A DNA stretch of 43,370 nucleotides from Flavobacterium sp. Its GTDB lineage: Bacteria; Bacteroidota; Bacteroidia; Flavobacteriales; Flavobacteriaceae. Made by a program: the position numbers and the translations under genes. The stretch is taken from positions 1 to 43,370 of the forward strand of contig NZ_JASLCE010000057.1 in NCBI RefSeq assembly GCF_030146175.1, given 5' to 3'. The notes under the pieces were generated by a model, which saw only the letters and a list, made by a program, of their open reading frames with translations, had not been told where the DNA came from and made no database searches. Positions 1 through 7,092 of this stretch are shown here, one piece after another; the stretch's first letter is position 1; the number at the start of each line of letters is the position of its first letter.

Positions 1-638
1 AATTCGGTGATTTTGTTTGGAGTAGCAGTATAAGTGCCGGTTATAATTCCGGTATGAGTTCATTAGGCGAAGCTGCTGGTGCCAGCTCTTATTATGGCAT
101 TGGAGGTTTTGCCGGTTACAATGACGGTCATGCCAATTATGGATTAGGCTATTCTTACAATTCTTTTGGTGGGAACACGGCACAAGGGGTTGGAGCCATC
201 ACTATACAAGCGGGAGATTTTGGTTTCAGACTTGATGAAGACGCGTTCATTGGAGATAACGGTGATAGATTTAGAACAGGTGGTATACTAATGACTTATA
301 GAGAAAATAGTGATTTAACTCTGGTTTTTGGCGCAAGCATGATGACTGGGGAGGCTTTTGAAAAAGATGATATTATAGGCGGAAATCCTGGCAGAGTTAA
401 AGGAATGCACAACGATACAATTTTAGGGAACTTGCGTGGAGGAACAATATATGGAGGTGTTATTCACAAAGGTCAAACCAGTTTTTATGGACATAATAGT
501 GAAAAGAGACTGCACAGTGTTCAAAATTATATCCACAGACACATCCCTAACAAAACACCTTATTTTCCTAATAGAGATTTACCCTCAAAACCCTATACTT
601 ATTCGGGAAGCTATCATTCAAATTATTTGTATTATTAA
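1..638 (+). CDS. C-terminal part of a polymorphic toxin (probable toxin-23-like domain), 5' end outside window
   Basis: The reading frame is open from the first bases of the window, before any ATG, so this is the 3' end of a larger gene; the ATG at 54 is probably internal. The visible part starts with a Gly/Ser/Tyr-rich stretch, then the run QAGDFGFRLDED (207-242), then GDNGDRFRTGG and a YRENSDLTLVFGASMMTGEAF-like segment. This pattern resembles, from memory, the Bacteroidota polymorphic toxin type 23 domain, usually the last domain of a large secreted or Rhs-like protein. The tail is rich in Tyr, His and Asn. A lipoprotein gene follows 12 bp later, as expected for an immunity partner, and a second copy of the QAGDFG motif lies at 1300-1335. 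The toxin's target and its delivery route cannot be read from this fragment. The family call is inference; the truncation and the repeated motif are visible. Confidence 0.55.
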   Translation, partial: FGDFVWSSSISAGYNSGMSSLGEAAGASSYYGIGGFAGYNDGHANYGLGYSYNSFGGNTAQGVGAITIQAGDFGFRLDEDAFIGDNGDRFRTGGILMTYRENSDLTLVFGASMMTGEAFEKDDIIGGNPGRVKGMHNDTILGNLRGGTIYGGVIHKGQTSFYGHNSEKRLHSVQNYIHRHIPNKTPYFPNRDLPSKPYTYSGSYHSNYLYY

Positions 639-650
639 AATTAGGTAGTT

Positions 651-1247
651 ATGAAAATTTTAATATTAATAACAACAATACTTTTAATAGGCTGCTCTTA
701 TAAAGTAAAGGCTCCTATACAACCCTTATCATTTATAGAAACATATCCTTTAGATACCACAAAAATTAGATACGACGGATATTATAATAATATTTCAGAT
801 TCCGTTTTTATAAGAGGTAATTTTAAATATACTTTCCCAAAAAACAAAACAACAGAATTAGTTGTATTTAATAAAAATAAATTCATATACATTGATAGCG
901 GTGCTACAATAGATGAAACGGCCTTATCCTGTGAGTATTATCAAAAAATAGAAACATGGTATAAAACTCATAATGAGGACTATTTAGGCTATTTTACAAT
1001 AAAAAACGATTCAATTTATGCCTATACCATTACTACAATCGGAATTAAAAACGGAGCCAAAACCGCTGTTTTTTGTAATCATCGAGGCTTTATAAAAAAC
1101 CGCGATACAATTACAGACTGGAAAGTGATACCGCCCTATCCAAAAGATTTTACAAAATTTGTAATTGAAAAAAATCAATGGCTATTTAAGTCAAAAACCC
1201 TATATTTTGTAAAAACAGATGCTGTAAAATGTTTACAGATGGATTGA
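651..1247 (+). CDS. Small lipoprotein, candidate immunity protein for the upstream toxin
   Basis: The protein has 198 residues with a clear lipoprotein signal: a short basic start, a hydrophobic stretch and the lipobox LIGC near residues 12-15, so it should be anchored to a membrane in the periplasm or at the surface. The mature part is rich in Tyr, Lys and Asn with many short beta-like segments; no enzyme motif is visible. It begins 12 bp after the toxin stop codon, the classic place for an immunity gene. An envelope location would fit neutralising a toxin that enters through the periplasm. It shares short patterns with the gene at 1350 (IRxxGxY near residue 40; a WY/WT and D-S/T-IY-like middle region), so the two may be distant paralogs. 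The DNA is visibly more AT-rich than the housekeeping genes beyond 2056, consistent with acquired cassette DNA. The immunity role is inferred from position. Confidence 0.6.
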   Translation: MKILILITTILLIGCSYKVKAPIQPLSFIETYPLDTTKIRYDGYYNNISDSVFIRGNFKYTFPKNKTTELVVFNKNKFIYIDSGATIDETALSCEYYQKIETWYKTHNEDYLGYFTIKNDSIYAYTITTIGIKNGAKTAVFCNHRGFIKNRDTITDWKVIPPYPKDFTKFVIEKNQWLFKSKTLYFVKTDAVKCLQMD

Positions 1248-1269
1248 TATCTGCATTAAAGATGTAGCA

Positions 1270-1344
1270 ATGGATCAAGGAAAAATGACAACTATAATAC
1301 AAGCAGGTGACTTTGGCTTGCGGGTAGATGAAGATTATTTATAG
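1270..1344 (+). pseudogene. Remnant of a second toxin cassette
   Basis: Between the two immunity-like genes a short frame reads QAGDFGLRVDED followed by YL and a stop. The upstream toxin has QAGDFGFRLDED at 207-242, and the DNA is also alike (for example actataatacaagcaggtga against actatacaagcgggaga). The frame stops at the point where the intact toxin continues with FIGDNGDRF, so nothing of the rest of the domain remains. The simplest reading is a leftover of an older, displaced toxin tip whose immunity gene (1350-1982) still follows it. It has no sign of being translated as a useful product. Confidence 0.6.
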
Positions 1345-1349
1345 TACTA

Positions 1350-1982
1350 ATGAAACATGTATTTATCGTATTATTCGCTGTTGGTGTACTCGTTTTTTAT
1401 GGAAACAACCCAAAAAAACAGGGTTCATGTTCACTAAAAACGAAAACCTTTTCAGATACCCATAACATCCGGTTAAACGGTGTCTATAGCTTATATGACA
1501 CTTTTAAAGGTGTTGATAGTATTGAAGCTTTTAAGAAGTTTATTTATCATAAACCCATACTCTTTTTAAAGAAAGGTTATTTTATACAAAATACGTTTTC
1601 AACTTATGACTCTACTCTAATCGCTTGGACAAAAGGCAGGAAATCCATATTCGATTATGGAAGATATTACTTTAGTGGTGATACCATCCATCTGGAAGGT
1701 TTATTTACTTTTTTAACAACAGGAATGGATCATAGGCAATACCTTGCAAACTATACCGGATATTTAGATACAACCGGAGATACTCTTTATCTGAAATTAG
1801 CTAAGCCATTTCCTAAAATGGATATGAAGTTTAACAAAAAATTTAATAAACGTTTCTTCAAAAGAGTTCAGGAAGGTCTCTACCAGAAATATATTTTTAA
1901 ACCTTTACCTAAAGACGATATTCCTGTTGATATTAATATTGAGCATCTTTTTCCAATTCAAAAAAAGAAAAAACGCAGATAA
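1350..1982 (+). CDS. Second immunity-like exported protein, without an obvious lipidation cysteine
   Basis: The protein has 210 residues with a hydrophobic N-terminus (residues 4-17) followed by YGNNPKKQ. Where a lipobox would have G-C there is G-N, so the usual lipidation cysteine seems to be missing; the first Cys comes later, at about residue 27. The mature part contains NIRLNGVYSLYDT, comparable to KIRYDGYYNN in the neighbour at 651, and a segment FDYGRYYFSGDTIHLEG. It ends in a strongly basic tail (KKKKRR). It sits just after the toxin remnant at 1270-1344, as if it were the immunity gene of the displaced cassette. Whether it is still functional is unknown. The alternative is an unrelated exported protein. 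Confidence 0.5.
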   Translation: MKHVFIVLFAVGVLVFYGNNPKKQGSCSLKTKTFSDTHNIRLNGVYSLYDTFKGVDSIEAFKKFIYHKPILFLKKGYFIQNTFSTYDSTLIAWTKGRKSIFDYGRYYFSGDTIHLEGLFTFLTTGMDHRQYLANYTGYLDTTGDTLYLKLAKPFPKMDMKFNKKFNKRFFKRVQEGLYQKYIFKPLPKDDIPVDINIEHLFPIQKKKKRR

Positions 1983-2017
1983 TTGTCTAACAGTTGACAG
2001 TAACTTTTAACGCCTCA

Positions 2018-2051
2018 TTTTGTCTCCCTAACGACCAAAATCGTAATTTTA
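2018..2051 (+). promoter_or_regulatory. Probable promoter of umuCD (TTTG / TAnnTTTG-like)
   Basis: TTTTG at 2018-2022 and TAATTTTA at 2044-2051 are separated by 21 bp. This fits the Bacteroidota -33/-7 layout (TTTG, then TAnnTTTG) with one mismatch in the last base of the -7 box. It would start transcription only a few bases before the umuC ATG at 2056, giving a very short leader. No LexA-type operator is recognised. Confidence 0.4.
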
Positions 2052-2055
2052 CACC

Positions 2056-3324
2056 ATGTATGCTTTGGTCGATTGTAACAACTTTTACGCCTCCTGCGAG
2101 CGGGTATTTCAACCGCAATACGTGGGTAAACCCGTCGTGATTTTATCCAACAACGACGGTTGCATTATCTCGCGCAGTGAAGAAGCCAAAGCGCTCGGTA
2201 TCCCGATGGGTGCTCCGGAATTCCAGGTACGGGACCAGTTAAAACAACTCGACATTAAAGTGTTTTCGTCCAATTATCCGTTATACGGCGACCTTAGTGG
2301 ACGCGTGATGAATATCCTCCGACAATTTACACCTCACGTCGAAGAATACAGTATCGACGAGGCTTTTTTGAATTTCGACGGTATGGCAATAGCCGATTAC
2401 CACGATTACGGAATCCAGATCAAAAAACGAGTGCAAAAGTGGCTGAGTATTCCGATATGCGTCGGCATGGCACCAACCAAAGCACTGTCCAAAGTAGCCA
2501 ATAAAATTGCTAAAAAATTTCAGGAACGAACCGGTGGTGTCTACATAATCGACAACGAGGAAAAACGCCTTAAAGCCCTAAAGTGGACCAAAATTGAGGA
2601 TGTTTGGGGTATCGGTTATCGTTTGATCAAAAAAGTAAAAACACAGCGAATCCTCACGGCCTACGATTTTACACTACCCGAACACGAAGCTTGGATCCGA
2701 CGGGAAATGGGGGTTGTTGGTCTTCGATTGCGTAGTGAACTACTGGGAAATCCGGTACTCGAACTCGAAACACAACAGGATTCGAAAAAAAGTATCGCCA
2801 TTACCCGTAGTTTCGAAAAAAAACTGTCCGATTATCGGGAAATACGCGAACGGATTGCCACTTTTGCTTCCGTTTGTGCCGAAAAACTACGCAAACAGAA
2901 ATCCTGTTGTTATAGCGTGGTGGTGCTTTTGGTAAAAGATAAACATCAGACCCATACAAAACGCTACTATTTTAGTCAGATGGAAAACCTGCCGTTTGCC
3001 AGCAATTCGAATATTACAATTACCAACAAAGCCATCGACATACTCGAAAAGTTATACGAACCCAATGCGGTCTATCTGAAAGCCGGTGTAATCGTAACCC
3101 AATTGATGCCGCAGGATCAAAAGCAATTGCATTTGTTTGAAGAGGAAAATCCGAAACATCAGAAATTGATGGAGGTAATGGACAACTATCATCGAAAAAC
3201 GGGCGATCGAAAAATCCGATTGGGAAACCAGGATTTGCAACGAACCTGGAAAATGAAACAACAGCATCTGTCACCAAACTATACAACCGACATTAAAGAC
3301 ATACTGGAAATACAATGCCACTAG
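2056..3324 (+). CDS. umuC: Y-family DNA polymerase, UmuC subunit of polymerase V
   Basis: The protein has 422 residues, the full length for UmuC. It is a translesion DNA polymerase that copies past damaged bases together with processed UmuD. The palm carries the metal-binding residues: Asp6 in YALVDCNNFYASCE and Asp101-Glu102 in YSIDEAFLNFDG. The N-terminal stretch GKPVVILSNNDGCIISRS is typical of UmuC rather than DinB. A helix-hairpin-helix region follows (DVWGIGYRLIKKVK), then the little-finger domain and a UmuC-like C-terminal tail. The start is set by the motif at the extreme N-terminus. The umuD gene overlaps its end by 10 bp, so the two are translated as a unit. The order is the reverse of the E. 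coli umuDC operon. Damage-induced expression is expected from the family but no operator is visible. Confidence 0.95.
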   Translation: MYALVDCNNFYASCERVFQPQYVGKPVVILSNNDGCIISRSEEAKALGIPMGAPEFQVRDQLKQLDIKVFSSNYPLYGDLSGRVMNILRQFTPHVEEYSIDEAFLNFDGMAIADYHDYGIQIKKRVQKWLSIPICVGMAPTKALSKVANKIAKKFQERTGGVYIIDNEEKRLKALKWTKIEDVWGIGYRLIKKVKTQRILTAYDFTLPEHEAWIRREMGVVGLRLRSELLGNPVLELETQQDSKKSIAITRSFEKKLSDYREIRERIATFASVCAEKLRKQKSCCYSVVVLLVKDKHQTHTKRYYFSQMENLPFASNSNITITNKAIDILEKLYEPNAVYLKAGVIVTQLMPQDQKQLHLFEEENPKHQKLMEVMDNYHRKTGDRKIRLGNQDLQRTWKMKQQHLSPNYTTDIKDILEIQCH

Positions 3325-3752
3325 ACAAAACTCCCCTGAAATTTTTTATTCCCGAAGGCGATTCTTCAATGGAACTGCCTTTTATTGCCGATGGTATCAA
3401 AGCGGGATTTCCCTCGCCTGCCGCCGACTTCGACGGAACCAAAATTAGTTTGGATAAAGTGGTCGTTAAAAATCAGGAAGCTACTTTTTATGCCCGGGCC
3501 AAAGGAAACTCAATGACGGGTGCCGGTATCGACGATGGGGATATTCTGGTGATCGACCGTAGTCTGGAACCGAAAAATAATAAAATCGCCGTTTGTTATA
3601 TCGATGGAGAATTTACCGTAAAACGGATTAAAATCGAAAAGGATTGTATCTACCTCATCCCGGAAAATACGGATTATAATCCGATAAAAGTAACGGAAGA
3701 TAATGATTTGATCATCTGGGGAATTGTGACTTATGTATTGAAAAGTGTTTAG
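3315..3752 (+). CDS. umuD: UmuD-like S24 peptidase, self-cleaving subunit of polymerase V
   Basis: The protein has 145 residues. It is expected to cut itself when RecA filaments form, and the processed form then partners UmuC. The expected cleavage site is Ala30-Gly31 in IKAGFPSPAADF, which closely matches the Cys-Gly site region of E. coli UmuD. The catalytic serine is Ser66 in AKGNSMTGAGIDDGD and the lysine is Lys103 in DGEFTVKR. There is no N-terminal DNA-binding domain, so it is UmuD rather than LexA. The start overlaps the last 10 bp of umuC in another frame. Its stop codon overlaps the stop of the opposite-strand gene at 3749 (shared bases 3749-3752), so the two genes meet end to end with no spacer or terminator. 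Confidence 0.93.
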   Translation: MPLDKTPLKFFIPEGDSSMELPFIADGIKAGFPSPAADFDGTKISLDKVVVKNQEATFYARAKGNSMTGAGIDDGDILVIDRSLEPKNNKIAVCYIDGEFTVKRIKIEKDCIYLIPENTDYNPIKVTEDNDLIIWGIVTYVLKSV

Positions 3753-4105
3753 TTTTTACACAATTCATCCAGATAGCTATTGAGATCTAACTGGAAAAGC
3801 GTTCCTTCTACCAGGTCTTTAATCTGGTATACTTCTTTTCGCGTCACCGCAAGATCCAGGGCTTCAAAAGGCGTTTTTAATAAAAACTTATGGCAACGAC
3901 CACGCATTTCACAGTCCGAACAACAGCTACTCTCACACGATAAATCGATCAGTTCCGAAAATTCCTGTATCTGTTCCCGGGTTAGGTAAAATCCGGTTTC
4001 CTTAAAGACCAACTGTACTTTATGACGTAATGTCTGCTGGTCTTTAATCCAGTAAAATGCTACTCCGAAATCGTTATGATAAAGTTGTTCTATCTGTTGC
4101 ATCAC
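3749..4105 (-). CDS. Small cysteine-containing hypothetical protein
   Basis: The protein has 118 residues and no signal peptide. The middle carries a dense cysteine cluster, CESSCCSDCEMRGRCHKF (about residues 56-73), with five Cys and one His. This could bind a metal, but the spacing matches no zinc finger that I know. The N-terminal half (FGVAFYWIKDQQTLRHKVQLVFKE) looks like beta strands, and the C-terminal half is mostly helical. It converges on umuD and shares its stop bases. Its start could be either of two adjacent ATG codons at 4103-4105 and 4100-4102. I recall similar short proteins of unknown function in flavobacteria but cannot name a family with confidence. Confidence 0.7.
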   Translation of the reverse strand: MMQQIEQLYHNDFGVAFYWIKDQQTLRHKVQLVFKETGFYLTREQIQEFSELIDLSCESSCCSDCEMRGRCHKFLLKTPFEALDLAVTRKEVYQIKDLVEGTLFQLDLNSYLDELCKN

Positions 4106-4118
4106 CTTTAATTTTAAA

Positions 4119-4126
4119 CAAATATA
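4119..4126 (-). promoter_or_regulatory. -7 promoter element of the 3749 gene
   Basis: Read on the minus strand this is TATATTTG, a full match to TAnnTTTG, about 14 bp before the start codon at 4105. No good -33 TTTG is seen at the usual distance, so the call rests on the -7 box and its position. Confidence 0.4.
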
Positions 4127-4171
4127 AAAAATTATTTATATTCATTCTAAATAAACTTATTTTATTTTTCA

Positions 4172-4245
4172 GGATAGCCAACCCTTATACCGGGGACCTA
4201 CCAATATAAGGGCATTCCAAAAAACCATTTTTATTAAGGCTATCC
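4172..4245. repeat. Nested inverted repeat in the 3749/4250 intergenic region
   Basis: GGATAGCC (4172-4179) pairs with GGCTATCC (4238-4245), and inside it CCCTTATA (4182-4189) pairs with TATAAGGG (4205-4212). The two helices are separated by 2 bases on one side and 25 on the other. The inner loop is CCGGGGACCTACCAA. It lies just after the stop of the minus-strand oxidoreductase (4250) but lacks the T-run of a normal terminator. It could be a structured 3' end, a small RNA or a mobile palindromic element. Confidence 0.55.
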
Positions 4246-4249
4246 GTAA

Positions 4250-5263
4250 TTATTTCTGGAAGACGTCTGCCAATATTTCAAACGATCGCAATTTGGCTTT
4301 CTGATCAAAAATCTGTGAAATGGCCATGATTTCGTCAACTTTTGTAGCCTGTATAAATGCTGCAAAATGTTCCTGTAAAGTAGTCTTGTTTCCCACAAAT
4401 GTAAAAGCCGTCATTTGCATCACCGCTTCCATAACATCGGCTGTCCAAACATCGTCCATATCGTCCACCGGAGGCATTAACGGGCGACGTGTGTTGGTAA
4501 TGATTCCGGTAAAGGCCTGATAAAGCGAAGTAGCTAAATAGTTGGCTTCATCATCATTATCCGCGGCAACCACATTTACACAAGCCAGAATATAGGGCTC
4601 CGACAAATAATCGGAGGGTATAAAATGGTGTCGGTATAGTTCGATGGCACGGTAAAACTGCGCCGGTGCAAAATGAGCGGCAAAAGCATAAGGCAGTCCT
4701 AATTTACCCGCCAGAATAGCGCTTTCCATACTCGACCCTAAAATCCATAACGGGATATCGATGCCTTCGCCCGGAAAAGCCCTAACGTTTGCCGTACTGT
4801 TTTCGGCACTTAAATAGCGTTGTAGTTCCTGTATATGCGCTTCAAAATCATAATTCAGGTCGTAATTATTTTTGCGTAAGGCCATCGCAGTCGCACCATC
4901 GGTTCCGGGTGCGCGTCCCAATCCAAGGTCGATACGTCCGGGATATAAAGTGCTAAGCGTTCCAAATTGTTCCGCTACGGCAAGTGGTGAATGGTTGGGC
5001 AACATAATTCCTCCGGAACCAATGCGTAGGGTTTTCGTATGTTCGGCAATATTACCGATCAGAACAGAAGTAGCCGAACTCGCCACATGTTGCATATTGT
5101 GATGCTCGGATAACCAAAAACGCGAATAGCCTAAAGCTTCCACTTTTTGAGCCAGTTCCCGGCATTTTCGGAAGGTGTCGGAATAGGTGTCTCCCTGGGA
5201 AACTACCGCTAAATCCAGTATAGAATAGTGAACTCCGTGTAACGGATTTTCAGTTGAAATCAT
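4250..5263 (-). CDS. LLM-class flavin-dependent oxidoreductase (luciferase-like monooxygenase family)
   Basis: The protein has 337 residues, close to the usual 330-340 of this group, which uses reduced flavin to oxidise small organic molecules; the substrate is not known. Family signs are SRFWLSEHHNMQHVASSATSV-like text near residues 47-65, RIGSGGIMLPNHSPLAVAEQF (about 80-100), LYPGRIDLGLGRAPGTD (about 105-122) and the C-terminal TFVGNKTTLQEHF. The pattern is close to E. coli YhbW-type proteins, often annotated as alkane 1-monooxygenase-like, a label that should not be taken literally. It follows recJ with a 66-bp gap on the same strand. The ATG at 5263 gives a short lead-in before GVHYSILDLA and is the natural start. 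Confidence 0.85.
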   Translation of the reverse strand: MISTENPLHGVHYSILDLAVVSQGDTYSDTFRKCRELAQKVEALGYSRFWLSEHHNMQHVASSATSVLIGNIAEHTKTLRIGSGGIMLPNHSPLAVAEQFGTLSTLYPGRIDLGLGRAPGTDGATAMALRKNNYDLNYDFEAHIQELQRYLSAENSTANVRAFPGEGIDIPLWILGSSMESAILAGKLGLPYAFAAHFAPAQFYRAIELYRHHFIPSDYLSEPYILACVNVVAADNDDEANYLATSLYQAFTGIITNTRRPLMPPVDDMDDVWTADVMEAVMQMTAFTFVGNKTTLQEHFAAFIQATKVDEIMAISQIFDQKAKLRSFEILADVFQK

Positions 5264-5329
5264 TTCTTGTTTTTTATAAAAACTAAAAGTAGAGAAATAC
5301 TTTCTTCGGAAAACCCAACAAATTGTTAA

Positions 5330-7027
5330 TTAAGATACTTTAATATCCCGTAAGCGAAGTTGTACACTTACAGTGCCATTCCATTCGTTTTCATCGATTG
5401 AAAAAACCGCATCGAAGTGTTTTCGATTGTGTGTAAGTCCGATTTTTTTGGCCAGACCAAAACCAATCGCCGCATATCCTTGTTCATCGGATTGTTGTTT
5501 AACAAACAATCGCAAATGTTCTTCATCCTGACCAATCGCTTTACCATAACCGGTATCGGTCAGATTGCGGGTAATAAAAACCGGTGTCATATTTTCAGGG
5601 CCAAACGGTTCAAACTGTTTTAGGATACGGATGAGTTTATCGTCAATATCCGAAAAATCGATTTCGGCATCGATACTGATTTCCGGTACCAGTAAATCGG
5701 GCGTAATGGTATTGGCTACGACTTTTTCAAATTGCAGTTTAAACGATTCAAAATCGCTTTCTTTTAGCGTCAATCCGGCCGCATACATATGCCCTCCAAA
5801 TTGCTCCAAATAATCGGAACAGGCTTCCAAGGCATTATAAACATCGAAATCTTTAACCGATCGCGCCGAAGCTGCCAGTTTATCGCCGCTTTTGGTAAAA
5901 ACCAGTGTCGGACGATAATACACTTCCGTCAATCGGGAGGCGACGATTCCGATAACGCCTTTATGCCAGTCTTCCTGATAGACAACCGTTGTAAATCGTT
6001 CCTGTTCGCCATTGGTTTCAATCTGTTTTAAGGCTTCTTTGGTGATCTGTTTGTCCAGATCTTTTCGGTCGGCATTAAAAGTTTCGATCTGACCGGCAAA
6101 TTCTTCCGCCTGTTTCAGATCAAATTCGGTCAATAAGGCTACGGCATGGTTTCCGTGTTTGATTCTTCCGGCCGCATTAATACGCGGTGCGATAATAAAA
6201 ACCACATCGGTGATCGTTAATTCCTGCTTTTTGACATTTTTAATCAGTGCTTTGATTCCAGGACGCGGATTCTTATTGATTACTTCCAATCCGAATTTGG
6301 CCAAAACCCGGTTTTCTCCGGTAATCGGAACAATATCCGCTGCTATCGCCGTCGCTACCAAATCCAGATAGGGAATCAGATCCAGTAAACGCTGTCCGCG
6401 CTTGGCCGACAAGGCTTGTATTAGTTTAAAACCAACACCGCATCCGCATAATTCCTTATACGGATAGTTACAATCCTGTCGTTTCGGATCCAGTACGGCA
6501 ATGGCTTCCGGCAATTCATCTCCCGGACGGTGGTGATCACAGATAATAAAATCGATGCCTTTTTGGGTGGCATATTCGACCTTATCAATCGATTTGATTC
6601 CACAATCCAGTGCGATGATCAATGTGAATCCGTTGTCTTCTGCAAAATCAATTCCCATAAACGAAACCCCATACCCTTCGGCATACCGGTCGGGAATATA
6701 GGTGGCTACATTCGGATAATAGCTTCTAAGGTAGGAACTCATTAGTGCCACCGCCGTAGTACCGTCGACATCATAATCGCCAAATACCAAAATGTTTTCT
6801 CCGGCTGCTATGGCGGTTTCGATACGTGCCACGGCTTTATCCATATCCTGCATCAGGTACGGATCGTGTAAATGTTCGAATGCCGGACGAAAAAAGGCTC
6901 TCGCTTCCTCAAAGGTTTCTACACCGCGCTGCATCAATAAAGAAGCAATTAATGGCGTCACGCCCAATTCGGCAGCCAGTTGCTTTGTTTTATGGGGATT
7001 CGGATTGGGTCTGAGAGTCCAGCGCAT
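5330..7027 (-). CDS. recJ: Single-stranded-DNA-specific exonuclease RecJ
   Basis: The protein has 565 residues, normal for RecJ. It degrades single-stranded DNA 5' to 3' in recombination and mismatch repair. The DHH-family metal motifs are all present: FGDYDVDGT (residues 82-90), the DCG motif of ALDCGIKS (141-143), the DHH triad in IICDHHRPGD (164-166) and AADIVPI around residue 230. The DHHA1-type region follows with KGVIGIVASRL and FGGHMYAAGLTL, and then the C-terminal OB-like domain. It lies downstream of the OsmC gene, separated by a strong palindrome at 7055-7087 that could limit readthrough. The start at 7027 places MRWTLRPNP at the N-terminus, the usual beginning for flavobacterial RecJ. 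Confidence 0.95.
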   Translation of the reverse strand: MRWTLRPNPNPHKTKQLAAELGVTPLIASLLMQRGVETFEEARAFFRPAFEHLHDPYLMQDMDKAVARIETAIAAGENILVFGDYDVDGTTAVALMSSYLRSYYPNVATYIPDRYAEGYGVSFMGIDFAEDNGFTLIIALDCGIKSIDKVEYATQKGIDFIICDHHRPGDELPEAIAVLDPKRQDCNYPYKELCGCGVGFKLIQALSAKRGQRLLDLIPYLDLVATAIAADIVPITGENRVLAKFGLEVINKNPRPGIKALIKNVKKQELTITDVVFIIAPRINAAGRIKHGNHAVALLTEFDLKQAEEFAGQIETFNADRKDLDKQITKEALKQIETNGEQERFTTVVYQEDWHKGVIGIVASRLTEVYYRPTLVFTKSGDKLAASARSVKDFDVYNALEACSDYLEQFGGHMYAAGLTLKESDFESFKLQFEKVVANTITPDLLVPEISIDAEIDFSDIDDKLIRILKQFEPFGPENMTPVFITRNLTDTGYGKAIGQDEEHLRLFVKQQSDEQGYAAIGFGLAKKIGLTHNRKHFDAVFSIDENEWNGTVSVQLRLRDIKVS

Positions 7028-7054
7028 AGTGGTATTTTGTATGGTTTATATAGT

Positions 7055-7087
7055 ACACCTGACAGGTTTTCGAAACCTGTCAGGTGT
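7055..7087. repeat. Perfect 15-bp palindrome (ACACCTGACAGGTTT / AAACCTGTCAGGTGT)
   Basis: The left arm at 7055-7069 and the right arm at 7073-7087 match perfectly around the 3-base loop TCG. It fills most of the 65-bp gap between osmC-like (stop at 7093) and recJ (start at 7027). It has no T-run, so it is not a standard terminator. From memory, palindromes built on ACCTGACAGGTTT are scattered in many flavobacterial genomes, which suggests a REP-like repeat. No second copy was seen in this window. Confidence 0.75.
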
Positions 7088-7092
7088 TAGAT

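Noticed and set aside
436..648. A 70-codon frame overlapping the end of the toxin gene
   Set aside because: It lies inside the toxin reading frame in another phase and lacks independent support.
1983..2055. LexA-type operator before umuC
   Set aside because: TAACAGTTGACAGTAAC has some dyad feel but no clear inverted repeat matching a known SOS box.
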